Notes: generated by a model not told the origin, from the letters alone. Shown: positions 48,780 to 61,779, numbered from the stretch's first letter. The stretch: 64,000 nt of DNA from Dicyema japonicum (GCA_011109175.1 RDEW01000082.1:62001-126000); one strand, 5' to 3'. Numbers and translations: made by a program.

Positions 48780-49420
48780 ATTAATCTCTAAATCACATTT
48801 TAATGAGTAAGACTCGGAAAACTTGGAATTCGAGACCCTGAGGACCTTTCCGTCCCTTCATACCTATCATCGCTAGTGGGCTGTAACTCCCATGTCAAGA
48901 AGATTCTACACTCTCTACCTGAATTCTCTATTGACAAGGACCCCGGCCATGCTCGTGAGGCCTGGAGCCGAACTTATCAGCTTTCCCTGCCTTCCTTGTT
49001 CTTTCAGCGGGGCTTGGACGATGCTATATGCTGGAATTCTTTCAAAGATTTGCTAGTGTCATCTAGCCGACATCGCCGTGCCTGTTTGTTGTCGGGGGCG
49101 TCTTCCGAGAACGGTGCCTACACCCTCTCTCCTGCAGGAAAAGTGCAGGCAGATTTCCCAGACACATGGCCTTGAACGAAGTCGTTAGGTGAGCTTTGGA
49201 CGCCACCGGACACTTCTCCATGCTCGAACCTGTCGGCCTTTGCAGGCGGGACGGAAAACGACCAGATGGGATGACAATCTTCCCTCTTGTCTGGGACGTT
49301 ACCGGCGATGAATTTACCTAGAACCTAATCTGCTGGATATCTATCTTGTTCGACAACCAACGTTCCTTCTGACATTCCTCGACTCCAATCCCATATATGC
49401 GTTGTTTTGTCATATTAAAT
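48780..49420 (+). mobile_element. LINE family A C-terminal half
   Basis: The plus strand reads GIRDPEDLSVPSYLSSLV, then AWSRTYQLSLPSLFFQRGLD, HRRACLLSGASSENGAYTLS. After a frameshift comes [35 protein letters not shown]. This is the conserved region between the reverse transcriptase and the VETSG domain. Confidence 0.75.
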
Positions 49421-49589
49421 CCTCCAGGATTGCGGTTATTTCTAATTTAAGGGACGTCTAATGTCCCCCATCGCCTTCTAACACTGGCTTCTGGTCCAAA
49501 AAATATATCTGTGAGAATTGTGCCTATAATCATTAAAATTAATTTTTATCGTTTTTTAGCTTCCATCCTCCTTTTTCTACAAGGCAGTC

Positions 49590-50170
49590 CGTTGAATAAC
49601 GATCAAATTGTTACTGTATAAACCTGAGCTCTCTTGTTAGGCTTTGGAAAATGTTCACACAACGTCTCATCTTGGGGGAACTTATTTCTTCCTGCGATCT
49701 TCCTCCTCTTAAGATAGAAAATCACCAGTATAAACTCTCCTGTCACAACGTTCACGAAATTAAAGACACACGACACGTTGGTCGTAGTTATTTTTCTCAA
49801 CCCTCCATAATGACCACGTGATATGAATCTCCGTGACATCAATCCACCCTTCCAAGCCCATATTTGAACAAAAAATCTACTTGGAGTGTTTTTCTTGTAG
49901 CAATGTAAAACACACAAAAAATATCTCTTCCACTTAATAGAATTAATCACAGAGTGAGTCTTCAGGCTATGACTGAATACCAGAGTCAAACCGATAAACA
50001 ACTTTTCCGAGAACTAGAGCGACTGGGACAGCTCCAAATTCGTTATAATCATGAGTTTTGTCATTGTTACCACTTTCGACCCTTATGTGACCACGTAGAA
50101 TCCAAAATATATAATCCACCAACCACCAATGTGATATTCTTTTTCTGAAGCAATAATTCGTCTGCACAGA
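49590..50170 (-). mobile_element. Possible Merlin/ISXO2-like transposase fragment
   Basis: The minus frame 50001-49603 contains SRRFISRGHYGGLRKITTTN, VSCVFNFVNVVTGEFILVIF. This resembles the start of the ISXO2-type catalytic domain (RKYxRGR, then GxVxRxTGEFxL). The aspartate motifs are not clear in this frame, so the call is tentative. Confidence 0.35.
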
Positions 50171-50462
50171 GTTGATGTGTCTACCAGAGATCTCAAGATT
50201 ACAATGTCCCCACTAAGCTCACAAACAGAATATCTCCTCCGTAGAATATTGGCATCATTGCACTACCGGTAAGCTAGAATATGAACTAAATTATGCCAAT
50301 TTTAAACTCCCCACATAATTCAAGAGTCTTGAATGATAAAACCGCTCTAAAAGTATTAATTCAGAGCTTAACATAGTCTCGAATTTATATTTATATTTTT
50401 ATAACGAAATAGATTATTAAAATTAAGATTAATTTAAATGTATTTCAAAGTATAACTATAAA

Positions 50463-50990
50463 ATGAATTTTTTCGCCAAGTCATCTACTCACTGCCTTTG
50501 GTTTTCTACAAACAAAAGGAAAATCATACCTAACTCGGTAACGAAGTTCGTATTCATAATACCATCCCGGAGACTGAACCTTTCATTCACGTCTGAAAAC
50601 GATCCACGACTTAGTTTCCAAAAATCTGACAATCGTCCGCTCTACTTTGACCATCATGCCTCCTTGACGGCCAGAATACGGCTACCTCTTGTCCTGGTCC
50701 GCATCCGAGTTCTGCGCAGCCTGACAGATCACTGGTAGCGTCCGCTCTTGGTTTTTACTTTTTTGTTAGCCACCGGTTTTCTGCAATTCGGTTTTCCACA
50801 CTTTTGGCAGAAGAAACACAGGAAGATTATAACCCCGTGAACACAGGAAGAGGAAAAAGTTATTGTGTAAAGTAAGTGATCCCCGTATCAGTGCAGTGAT
50901 GATAATATTATCCGATTATTTTATTTAATATTTTATTTATTTTATTCAGTGCAGCGATGATAATATTATCCGAATATTTTATTTATTGAA
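50463..50990. repeat. LINE 3'-end repeat and local duplication
   Basis: 50640-50800 resembles 53650-53840 and 57900-58020 (shared 'tagccaccggttttt' or 'ctctgggaacg...taaataaataa' endings). A 40-bp segment, 'gtgcagtgatgataatattatccgat', is repeated in tandem at 50890-50990. Confidence 0.5.
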
Positions 50991-51260
50991 TAGGAAAGTA
51001 TAATGCAATTTTCATTTGTGGGTTGCAGCATCAATACATAAGTAGAATAATGCTGGTGAAAGGAAAGAACCTTGAGATACTTCATTGGCAACGGGTCTTT
51101 GCAAAATCCACTTTTCTGAATCTCCCCAGCAGAGCAATTACAGTGGATTGTTATAAACTTTTCTATGGTTTCTTCCACACTCTCGACGTCACTGTATAGT
51201 TTTTTACCGATTTTCTTATCCGCGGATGACAATAATTGTATTCCTAGCGAATTCATTGTA
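50960..51260 (-). mobile_element. Jockey-like reverse transcriptase fragment
   Basis: The minus strand reads NEVSQGSFLSPALFYLCIDA in one frame, the PQGSxLSP block of reverse transcriptases. In a second frame upstream it reads SVEETIEKFITIHCNCSA. It is broken. Confidence 0.55.
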
Positions 51261-51589
51261 CATTGTGGTCTTCTTTTCCTTTACTAGATCACTAATCTGT
51301 TAAGAAAACGTTTAAAATCGAATCAATGTTCGCAGGATAAATCTCTGTCTGTGATAAACAAGTAAATCAATGATCTCATCCACAAACACAAGACTAAAGA
51401 ATGGGACGATACTTAAGTATCTGGAAGAGTTAAAGATTCAAATCAAAAGTGTCCGCCTGTTTCTATAGGATGCTAGGGCTCCGACGTGAAAAATCCCTTT
51501 CAGACTGGTCAAAACGGAAGTGTTTACTGCACTGAATACAGCTATTGCAAATTACGTCCAACCATTTATGGATCTTAACGAAATGACCG

Positions 51590-52170
51590 ATATTATCCAC
51601 GCAAAACAAAGGGAATATGAAGTTCTAACGTGGAAGTTACCAACATCGAGACTGGGAAAAACTCACAATTCCTGAACCGAGGAGAGCATTCAGTATGGAA
51701 ATAATTTATTTAAACTTGGATGACGTTAAGAAAATATTCATCGATCACGATTTTTTGTGTAATGTATTGGAATGTCCGTACCTTCCAAATTGGATAAGAA
51801 ATTTCGTGAAAAGTCTGACTACCTGAATGGAGAGAATTTTAAACTTAAACATGGAGAGGATTGGGACAGTAGAATTGAAGGGTGGAATACTCCAGGGAGA
51901 CTTACTGTCTTCCCATTTTTTGCTTTAGTAATAGATTCGTCAGCAAAATCGTGAATAAGTTTCAAAAATTATTTATTTGCCAGTGGAAGTATTCAGCAAA
52001 CCATTGATTTGTATCGATGATATGAAGATGCTGCAAAGAAAGAAGATACAATGGTTAGAATGATGGAAGAGATAGATTATTTCAAAGTCGGTAACCAATC
52101 TTGAATCCATGAATGAAGTGAAATGTATGGATGGGAATGAAAGCTATAGGTACCTCTGTGTTTTAGAGGA
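51590..52170. repeat. Right copy of inverted repeat with 42000-42560
   Basis: Inverse match of about 550 bp to 42000-42560. The short plus frame 51772-51954 within it has no recognisable domain. Just upstream a frame reads LNTAIANYVQPFMDLNEMTD, possibly a LINE pre-RT segment. Confidence 0.6.
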
Positions 52171-52519
52171 CATAGGAAGTTATGTCATAAAGTCTTGAAC
52201 ACTATTGCTGAAAATGTGAGAAAGAAATACAAAGTTCAATGCTGTAAACCTGTTTAAAGCCATAAATGAATATGCATTGTCTCTCTATCGAGGCGACTGG
52301 AAGAGCGGGCAACTCATTATATTGGCGAAGCGGCGAACCCACAGCCCAAAAGGAGTGAAAGTCAGGTGGATGGCTGTTGAAGATCTTGGTAAAAGAAGAA
52401 GGATGTGTTACTAATAAGCCAAAAATCATTAGGTAAACGCCATCAGGTGACCCTGGTTTCTCTCACCAATATTCTCATCTTTTTTCGGTGTTGTCTCGGG
52501 AACCGACACATTTTCGACA

Positions 52520-52970
52520 GCACCGTTCTTGTGGAGGTTTTCCATTTTGGCTGAATACACCGTCCGACCTCTACACAAGGACCTCAAATGTGGTTGCCCT
52601 TATTGGTAGTCCTGTGATTCGAGAGATTGTATTGGTCATAGTGGATTGAGCGGAGTTGATTTTATCCATGTTTGTTCTGGCAAATTTTGTCCCCAAAGTT
52701 GCACATCCATAACTTATAGTTGGCTCGATAAATTGGGTGTACAACGTGAACAGTAACCGGTTTGAGGATTTTGAGACGAGCACCATCACGAAGATAAGCT
52801 TTTGTGCCGAAGACTGATTACGTTTGGCACGTGTGTGCTGAAGGTCATGAGGGTGTCAAATGTTACTCTCAGAATTTTAACTTGTTGCTTGTGTGGGAGA
52901 GTAGTTTCAATTTGTTCGTAGCTGTCGTAACATACATTGAGGAAATAAGGCATGGCAAACCTAAGTAAAA
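52520..52970 (-). mobile_element. Jockey-like LINE C-terminal fragment
   Basis: Minus strand: TTLPHKQQVKILRVTFDTLM, then SSNRLLFTLYTQFIEPTISY, GCATLG. This is the post-RT segment with the (Y)xxxIxPxxxYGxxxW pattern. Confidence 0.65.
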
Positions 52971-52989
52971 TGTGATTATCTTTCTACAA

Positions 52990-53430
52990 AAAATAATCTA
53001 AAAATTTTAAATGGGATTTATTGTGGAAAAGTCATGACAACATTAGGTAAAATGACATAATATTTTGTGGCATGACCCTTGTTAAGAATCACTGCTTTTA
53101 AACGATTTTTATTTCATCAAGCTCCGGGTNAACTCTCAATGACTTGAGGTACAGGAACAAATGTTAGTGCTTGAATACTTTTAATTAAGTTTGCATTTAC
53201 TGGGTCATTATACCATGCCTGCAGTCCTAGATTTTGTATTTTTCGCCATAAACACTGTCCAAAGTGAAAGTAGCATACACAGTTGCATGTGAAAAAATTC
53301 TGTTGATAGCATTGATCGCTGCTCGCTTATAATCTGTGGTAAATGATAGTGGATTCAACAGTGTTGAAAATATTTGTTCATACATTTGTTGAGATTTTCC
53401 TCGACCACTATCGTATAGCACAAAATCATC
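52990..53430 (-). mobile_element. Second MULE-type transposase fragment
   Basis: The minus frame 53421-53227 reads MYEQIFSTLLNPLSFTTDYK, RAAINAINRIFSHATVYATF, a DDE core segment. Further along is IQALTFVPVPQVIES, the conserved ALAFVP-type block. An undetermined base (n) lies at 53130. Confidence 0.65.
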
Positions 53431-53639
53431 TCAGTCACGACAGAAAACAATCCATTACTGGATATCCACTAAAGCCATCAGAAGTATTTGTATGACCAAG
53501 CTTTTGGAGCGCACTACACTTATTGTTGACGGAAGCGAAGTTCTCTACCGCAAAAAGTTCACGTCCACTTGGCGATCCAACGTTGAGGTCATCACTTGAA
53601 TTTACATTCATATCAGTACAGGATTGGACAATTGTCCTC

Positions 53640-53850
53640 TCCACTATGTCAATCGTGCTTTCTTGAAGCCAGTAGACGGGTCACCGTTTCTCTTGTCCGG
53701 GTCCGCCTACTCGTTTTCTACAAGACCAAATATACCTGTTGGATCTCTGGGAGCGTTTTCTCTTGGCTGTAACGTTTTTTAGCCACCGGTTTTTTTCACT
53801 TGAAGAGACCGGGAGTAAATAAATAAAATTTGACCCAATCTGATGGTGAA
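53640..53850 (+). repeat. LINE 3'-end repeat
   Basis: Related to 50640-50800 and 57900-58020, ending 'gagaccgggagtaaataaataaaa'. It is a dispersed 3' terminus. Confidence 0.5.
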
Positions 53851-55060
53851 TGAGTTCAGAATAATAATTTTTGAATTTTAGGAAAGCATGGAAGAATTTT
53901 GTTAGCAGTCTCTGGTGAATCGATAGAGGCTTCCAAGGACATATAGTTTGAAGCATTATCCCCGCCAGAAACGAGTTTGAACTTAATTGGGCAAGGAATA
54001 AGTGTATTAAGCAAAATGACTTGAAAACCTTGAAAAATATAAATTCGAGAGCTCAAACCAACAGAGATATGTGGAAGAGATTAACATTTCATATTGTTTC
54101 GTTTGTTACACGTGCGAGAACTTTCGTGAAAGTGCTTTAATAAGTGTTACATTAAATCCTACTATTGGGAGTTATGCTAACTGTCAATCACGAAATAGAC
54201 TTAGGAAGGATTCCTGTGTGCAGTGAGCTTGTTGATGAAGCCAATGTGCATGTTTATTCGAACATGCGGGTATGCCGGTTACAAATGTGCGCTATCGTTT
54301 ATATAAAATCTCGATTAATGTACGTGTAACGAGAAGTGGGATTCGTAGCGGTTGATATTACTATATTTTTACTAAGCCCAATTTTTTATCTTATTTTTAC
54401 TGTACTGATCTGAGTACTGAGAAGAAACATAACTGTTGTACAGTAAAATAAGTTTTTGACGCAGTTTGAAAAATATATATTGGGAGACTGATAAACGAGT
54501 GTTATCTCCTGTACTTTGTCCCTTATTGCAAATTTCCAATCAGCTTTCTTCATTACAGAAGTCATTTTCCATACATACGACACTCATTTTCATTTTTTGG
54601 ATGATTTTGGAATATTTCACAGGAGCAGTGATTGCGGGTCAGTTAATTATCTCCCATTTTTTTAAAGTTAATGAATGGCCACCAGGTTGGATTTTTTATA
54701 ATCTACAAAAGATTTAAATCTCCCGTATTGTCGATCATGTGTATTATAATTTACTTCTACCAATCGGTAAGAGGGGGTACTAGTAATAGATTGCGTATCC
54801 CTCCGTTGTGATGTATGTCCCTGTGAACTTTCTTCATTTGAGTTTACTTTGGTTACAAGAATTAGTTTTCGGTGCCTTTGTGGGTCTCCTTTCTAGTTAT
54901 ATCAGCAATTGGCACGATCTACACGACTATAGTATCACCCATGTTGATTTTAGGGATTTTACGACATGCTAGTCCTTTTCTAAATTGTGAGCTGAAATGG
55001 GAAAGTTAAATAACGGGTCATCATTTGCTCACTCAGAGATTTAAAAAATTGAAAATACGA
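53851..55060. other. No gene recognised
   Basis: AT-rich sequence with several short open stretches on both strands but no conserved motif. Confidence 0.4.
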
Positions 55061-55065
55061 TTAAT

Positions 55066-55440
55066 TTGGTGACAAAAAACAGTAACTATATCAGAGGTAC
55101 TGCCACACATATGAACGACCTTAATTTGGAATCGCAGGGCAAAAACAAGCTCAAATTTCAGTTGTCAGATGATAACAAGTGTTTTATTTCGAAAATAAAA
55201 TTATGGAGATTTCAGCTATTAAATGAAGATTTAGTTCATTTTCCTACTGTAAAGAGCCTTAGGAGTACTGTTGGTGCACATACTGTAATTAATTTTTCTA
55301 AATATGAAAGACAAATAAAATCGTTGTTAAAGGAATTTCAAGAAAAATTTCATGATTTCTCGTCTTTTGAACAACAATGTTTACTATTCACAGCCCCATT
55401 CTCTTTTAATGTTTCCAATGCAGAGAAAGCTTACAACTGA
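55066..55440 (+). mobile_element. hAT transposase C-terminal fragment (ZBED5-like)
   Basis: The 124-codon frame reads HMNDLNLESQGKNKLKFQLS, then FISKIKLWRFQLLNEDLVHF, PTVKSL and FQEKFHDFSSFEQQCLLFTA, PFSFNV. This is the conserved LNxxNxxLQG ... KLxLW ... FPxL ... F ... FTxPFxFNV block of ZBED5/SCAND3-like hAT proteins. It is open but only a fragment. Confidence 0.8.
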
Positions 55441-56829
55441 ACTTTTGGAAAATATGAATTAAATTATTCCAAAGACTAAGATAAACCAAAATAACTAATC
55501 CCTTGATATAGTTACAAGGCACCACGTGACCATATATAATACTATGACTTTTCTGTCGCTTAATCGTGAATCAAAAATTATAAGTTATAATAAAGATGGG
55601 GGCATTTTAGATGTTGTATTCGATTTCAGTTAGCCAGGCGGTTAGTTGGTCGGCATTATTGAGGATGTGACTTACTTCTTCCAAGAAAAATATCCTTAGC
55701 TTCATGATGGATGAAAGTGAAAGTCTTTTTTCTCTCGACTATTGACGAGGAAAAAAACTCAATTATCAATAAAAACGGAGAGAATCAAATACCATTGAGT
55801 TTATCTCGGATGGGCGATATCTGTTGGTACCTTCAAAAGATCTCTACGTTAGTTAGTTAAGTAAAAGATCTCTTGGTCGATCTGGATTACAGAAGAATGT
55901 TAGCTATTTACGGTCCCTTAGCTTCTCTACGCACCTTTACTCAAACAAATCGTCTTCGGAAAACCTAGCTATTGAACGATTGGGAGAAGAGGTTTTTAAA
56001 AAAAACAGAGCTTAAATTGTTGGATTCCCGGAAAATCTGTCAAATTTTCTCAACCCTTCAAATATATGCCACAATAGGGAGAGAGAACAATTTCTTGTAA
56101 TATCAGCCAAGTAAAAATGATATACAGTATTTGTCGTCGATACTACACAATGATGAAACAAGTGGCTACAATTGAGGATCTTTGGAGGATTATTTCTTCA
56201 ACATGATAGTAAGCTGTGCCTCAAAATATAGGGAGTATGTAATGCATTCTAGAAACAAACTTACAATAAATACACTAAACGCGGTTAAGAAAGTCTGAGT
56301 TGTTTATGATAATGTGATCAGTCAATACCTCTTACCTCCAGTCCTTTAAAATGAAGAAAATCGCTGCCTGGAGCGGCAATGTTGAGGCGGGAGTAGGTAA
56401 GAAAAAGTATGAGACGTGTTATGTTCGTCAAAGAAACAACTCGGATAGTTCAGTACTTCTCAAATTAAAAACATATATTGTTTAGTATTTCTTGATTTAT
56501 TTTAAATTTAAATTAAATTTGTGTTGTATAAAATGTTTAATAAATATTTTTGAAATGATAACAGGATCGGCTTTTTGTGGTGTTTTAAAAAGACCAGTTG
56601 ACAAATTTAAGATGTTCTCAAACTCCGAGCCAATCATTAGAGTAAGTCGTCTTGTTTAAAAATCCAAGGTTAAATCCGAGAAGTTATGCTTCCACACTTC
56701 AGGACATGACTATCTCACGTTACTAGCATACATGAAGTACATGGATTAGTTTCTAAGGTCAGCCAATGCAGAAATATCCGAATTGTAATAACATTTAATT
56801 TCTTTGGCATCCTGTCCCTTCGAGGACAT
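55441..56829. other. No gene recognised
   Basis: AT-rich sequence without a supportable frame. Confidence 0.4.
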
Positions 56830-56848
56830 TTAACGTGAAAAACTACGA

Positions 56849-57181
56849 GTGAAGAACCCTGGGGTTAACGATGACAGGTTTGCATTAGAACTCCGCGAAA
56901 ATAAGGATCGAATTTCAAAAGCAATATCCAAAAACTCGTACATATTTAAAAGAAAACCAAAAGGAGATTTATTTTGCCAAAAATTCTCTAAAAGATTAAA
57001 ATCATCTAAACAATTCAACATTTTTACTGAAAAGACATTAGAAGAATGCCAAAAAAGTATAGAGACTTCTCAACTTTTTTTTCTGAAGAGAAGAAAAGCT
57101 GATATCTTTTTGGTTAAAGCAGTTTTAATTCCACTCCACAAATTAGGGAATAGTTATATAAAAAAGCTATTCTTAAATTAA
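56849..57181 (+). other. Unidentified 110-codon open frame
   Basis: A Lys-rich frame (NKDRISKAISKNSYIFKRKP, KGDLFCQKFSKRLKSSKQFN, KADIFLVKAVLIPLHKLGNS) with no domain I recognise. It stands alone in AT-rich DNA among transposon remnants, and I could not attach further exons. Confidence 0.25.
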
Positions 57182-57679
57182 ATTATCATGTCCCTTCAAT
57201 ACAGCACTCGAAAAATAAACATAAACTGCGTGATCTTCATAATATTAAACTAATTATCACAAGATGGCGGAGTTTCTTAGAAACGGCATTTTATCATTCG
57301 AAAATCTCGTTGCACTGAGAGACAGTGAACAATTTTGTGACGATTGGATTATTGTTGCCAATGTGAAGCATTCAATAATGAATGAAAATTTGTTTCTGAA
57401 CTTTTTGAAATTTTGAAATATAAATGGCTAAAATCTAATTTGGAATAATTGCAAACGTACGGTATTCAATCGAAGAAAGTTATGAACAGTATTTTTTTTG
57501 GTAATTTCCATATAAATTATCCAAAAAATAATTACTTTGATTGGTTATTTTTGAGAAAAATTTAAAACCCAGATTAAGTATTTGTGATATTTTGTTTAAA
57601 GTTAAACGCGAAAAACACAAAATTTTTGAAAAATAATAAAATTGTCCTATTTTTTCTTATGTTTTATTATTTCCGCCCT

Positions 57680-58020
57680 AATCATTAGTGTACGAATGCG
57701 ATCCAAAAACTTGGATTTAACAAGTTTCTTGGTCGTCCTCCACCGGGAATTGATGTCTGTCAATCTTCTTTTCCTTGTGATATTCAAGTAAACCCGGAGC
57801 GCCTCCGTTACGGTCACTACATGGATCTTAACGCTTACCAGAACAAGACTGGGCAGGCAAAATCGCCATTCTGCCCTTCATGTAAACTTGGTGACCACGT
57901 GACAGACCACCTTTTCTTGTACTCTGTTCCAGATCTGTGTCTCTGGGAACGTTCTTTATTTGTCGTTAAGTGTTTGTTACCCACCTTAACTTGAAAGAAC
58001 CGGGGGTAAATAAATAATAA
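57680..58020 (+). mobile_element. LINE 3' end with Cys/His motif
   Basis: The plus strand reads AYQNKTGQAKSPFCPSCKLG, DHVTDHLFLYSVPDLCLWER, a CPxC...TxxHLFxxCP-like motif near LINE C-termini. The cysteine of the last motif is replaced. It ends 'aaccgggggtaaataaataataa' like 53640-53850. Confidence 0.6.
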
Positions 58021-58994
58021 ATTACAATCATGAGGGGTTACTCAATCCTATCTGAGTGACTGTAACAATTAATCCCTCATTAACATTTTGTTTATTAATT
58101 TAATTGATTCCACCTTATCTAGGTTACTTTGAGTTAATTAGCCTAGGATTCTTTCCATGGTTTAAAACAATGGAATTTTGGTCCCCTTCCGCCATCTACA
58201 GAGGGCCAATATTTAACAAAAGATGTCAAAGGACATAACCCGCTGGTTACTAACTTTTACTGTTTATCTGATAATGACTTTCATTTCGTCACAACAATGA
58301 CTAAGAGACCAGTTATCCAAGTGATTGGATGAAGGGATAAGATGATGTACCTTTATTGTGCTGAATTGACAAAGCATGTGAACTTTGTCTTCTACAAATC
58401 ACGATGAGCGCGGAAACCCCAAGTTCTTAGCTATGAACGTCGGATGTGTTAAGAATCTAAATTAAATACAGTATGACCCAAGTTTGAAAAAAATCCGGGG
58501 ATCATTTTTATAAAGTTAAATGAGTTTTGAATCTTCTGTATTTTTGAGGTAGGCTATTGATGTACAAGGACCTCAGTCAGGTAGGCGTAATTCAACGTTA
58601 TTAAGATAAACTGTTTGTGGATAATTGTTAGGCCCTTCTTGAACCTCCAAATGTCACTGGTTCTGCTAAACAGAATCGGCTCGCTCGTCGCCAAGAAAAA
58701 AATGATAGGAGGGAAAGGAGCTGGATCATTGAGCGCATTTTCTTACAAATCTTCAGGGAAAATGCTTTCTCAATTATGAGAGCAGTCAGCAGTGTAAACT
58801 GTTAGTTTTTGCGTTAAGTGAAATTGGTTTAATTAAAAAAATTCTTGTCTCAAAGCAAAAAATATTTTCAGTAAATTTCCTCGACTTAACCATCTCCATA
58901 ATCACTATCCATGATTGACAAAAAATAAATTGCCTATGATTCAGAGATCTTCCACGGATAAAGTTAACACACTAAAGATTCATAACATCTTCTA
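58021..58994. other. No gene recognised
   Basis: AT-rich sequence with no conserved frame. Confidence 0.4.
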
Positions 58995-59345
58995 TTAATT
59001 TTTTTTGCAGTTTATTTTTATGATCAATGGATCCCACTCAGTTAAAACATTGCAGGTCTGTTGCCACTGAGACAAGTTTTGACAAATCCAGTCCAGTTCT
59101 TTAAATATTTCCTCACCCGTCACTCTGCCTTTCAATGGAAGCAGTTTTTTTACCCCACAAATAAATACAGCACAGAAAAGTGTCTTAATACATGTACTTT
59201 CATCAAGTGCAAAAGAAAAATTTTCAAAATCTTTAGTTGTAAGCTTGGAATAACGATTGTTTGATAATTCAGTGATCCTGCTGGCAACAATATTTGGTGA
59301 TAACAAGTCTCTCAAAAAATCTTTTTCTCGGGAAAAAATTTTCAC
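58995..59345 (-). mobile_element. hAT transposase fragment (GTF2IRD2/ZBED-like)
   Basis: Minus frame: MKIFSREKDFLRDLLSPNIV, ASRITELSNNRYSKLTTKDF, ENFSFALDESTCIKTLFCAV, FICGVKKLLPLKGRVTGEEI. This is the N-terminal catalytic part with its ALDEST motif. Small internal deletions relative to the family are visible. Confidence 0.8.
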
Positions 59346-60800
59346 TGATTTTAGCAGACATTCTTTAATAAAATTTCATAAGTAAATGGTTTCGGCGACT
59401 GTGCGATCATTTCACTTGCAGCATAGCTGTATCACATTCTCAGTCGAATTATTCATATTTCTGAAATAAATTCGGTGATTTAGAGGATTTTAGTTTCTGT
59501 GCTTTTTGGTATCACAATTGTCGTAATGTTTTATTATACTCTTTTTGTACTCCAAGTGTATCCATACAGATCATGTATTGAACTTTTAGTTTCAAATCTG
59601 TAAAAAATATAAATCCTCACATTTTTTTATAGAAAAGTTCGATTAACTCCAAATATTGTTTTTAGTGTTGCACATGGGTTACATCACGGTTTTCGTGAAA
59701 ATGCCTTAATAATAATTATTTTTTAGATTATTTTTGGGCCGCGTGTTTGAAACCCCTGATATAAAGTCTATTAAGACGTTCTTGAAACGAAGAGGGAAAT
59801 CAAAAAAGTGTAATTGCAATATCATCAACAGACACAGAAACATGGGAACGGTAACTCTGTGGCCATGGTTTAACATGACGAAGATTTTCTTAGGGAATGT
59901 ATATGGTTTGCACTGATGTTACCCCCTTTCGTTGATTCTTCCACTAAATAAGAATCTCTTTTAGGTCGTATACAAGTTTAGGTTTTCTTTAATGTTAGAG
60001 TGTCTTGGATGATTTATTTGAGGAATAATTATATGTACTGAAGACTCTATTATTTTAGAGGTAGTTATTTTTTCAGATCTCATGTAAACCAAGTAAAACG
60101 AACGCCGGATAGTGACTCTAATCCACCTGTATAATGTAAAATCCGAGGTAAACATCAACAGTTCTCTCAATGTTTACATTCGCTTCCAATATCTTTAAAA
60201 ATATTGTTGTATACCATTGAAGCTATGATGCGAGGGAGACAAAAAAAACATAAGTTTATCTCCGCCATTTTGATAATAATTCACCTTTATGGTGGTTAAA
60301 CTTAAAATCCCATATTGTTTGATAGAATTTATATCGAACATAGTAATTAAACACTCCTAATTAAGTGATGGGGGAAGTAATATCAACGGTAGGGCTTGTC
60401 AACCGACTTGGCACAAACTGTCCAAGATGGCTCAAACTATCCAAAATTTTGGATATATCAAGGCAGACTGTGGTCAAACATCCAAATCCTTCACAATTGA
60501 AGTACTAGGACTATACAAACAGTTTCTACAAGAGTGACTTTTGCTAAAACCTCACTGGTGCTCTTTTATTGTATCATTACGTTGTATGGGTAAAGAGATT
60601 CTGTTTAGCATTATTCTTTAGATTGTTGGTATAAGGCTTATGGGTCTGTAACAGTTGATAAGTATCCAGTTTTTCCAGAGTTAGGTATCATCCTGACCTC
60701 TGTCAATTTCCAAAGTATATGACCCAACCCGAGAGACATTTCTGACATTCATAGAGTTCCCCTGGTGCTTCCTTAAACAAACGCATACGGTCTTGTCCTT
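59346..60800. other. No gene recognised
   Basis: AT-rich sequence with short open stretches (59734-59916 plus, 59961-60170 minus) and no motif I can name. Confidence 0.4.
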
Positions 60801-61008
60801 TCCAGATACACATTTTTAGTGAATTTTACTGCATTTTGAACTCGGCATTTATATTAATGGGCCTATAGAACTAATGACTTTTTCTAACTCTTCTTTTAGA
60901 GACTTTCCAGAAACACATTTTTAGTGAATTTTACTGCATTTTGAACTCGGCATTTATATTAATGGGCCTATAGAACTAATGACTTTTTCTAACTCTTCTT
61001 TTAGAGAA
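60800..61008. repeat. Recent tandem duplication, about 100 bp
   Basis: The segment from 'ttttccagatacacatttttagtg...' to '...cttcttttagagac' is repeated directly and nearly perfectly, two copies back to back. Confidence 0.9.
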
Positions 61009-61193
61009 CAAACGAGACATGGGCTCGTCAGAGTTAACCTGCTGTATTTTTGAATATTAATGCTCGAATAGGTTCGGAATTTCTTTTAAATATATAATAC
61101 GCCCATCTTGTTTTTGCGACAATTGTAATTTTTCAGATTTACTTCCGATCAATCTGTGATAGAATTTCACTCTGTTATAGGTTTTTTCTATAT

Positions 61194-61374
61194 AATTCAC
61201 TGTACTGAGCTATCGATAAATTATTGTTAACTTTTTTTAATTTTGACTCAAGCTAAGGCACAGCATACTTAAATCGACACAAAAATTCACTGTACTGAGC
61301 TATCGATAAATTATTGTTAACTTTTTTTAATTTTGACTCAAGCTAAGGCACAGCATACTTAAATCGACACAAAA
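61194..61374. repeat. Recent tandem duplication, about 90 bp
   Basis: The segment starting 'attcactgtactgagctatc' and ending 'cttaaatcgacacaaaa' is present twice in direct succession with essentially no differences. Confidence 0.92.
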
Positions 61375-61779
61375 TCATATTCGATCAAGTCAACGGCACC
61401 TACGTTTCGAGTTATTAGGTTTTGGAAAGTAAATCCAATTTCGATTGTTTTTAATCATAATTTTCCGATGATCAGTGAGAAACGTTAATTCATGGTTGAT
61501 ATCTGTTTTAGTTGATTTTAGAACTCGTCCGATATTACATTATGACTTTCATTTGGGGCAGACCTCTGGCTTAGGGAACCTCTATTTTTGGGGAAACCTC
61601 TGTTTTAGGATTCTTTCCTTGTGAGGGAAAATTGAATCCATTATTAGTGGGGAAATTTAAATCTCCACACTGTATAAAAAACTTTAACCCTAAGAACATG
61701 GATTTTTCTATTCATTATCCAAAAATTCTTGGATGACACCAGAAATATTTATTACTTGGCTCACCATTACAAATGATTA

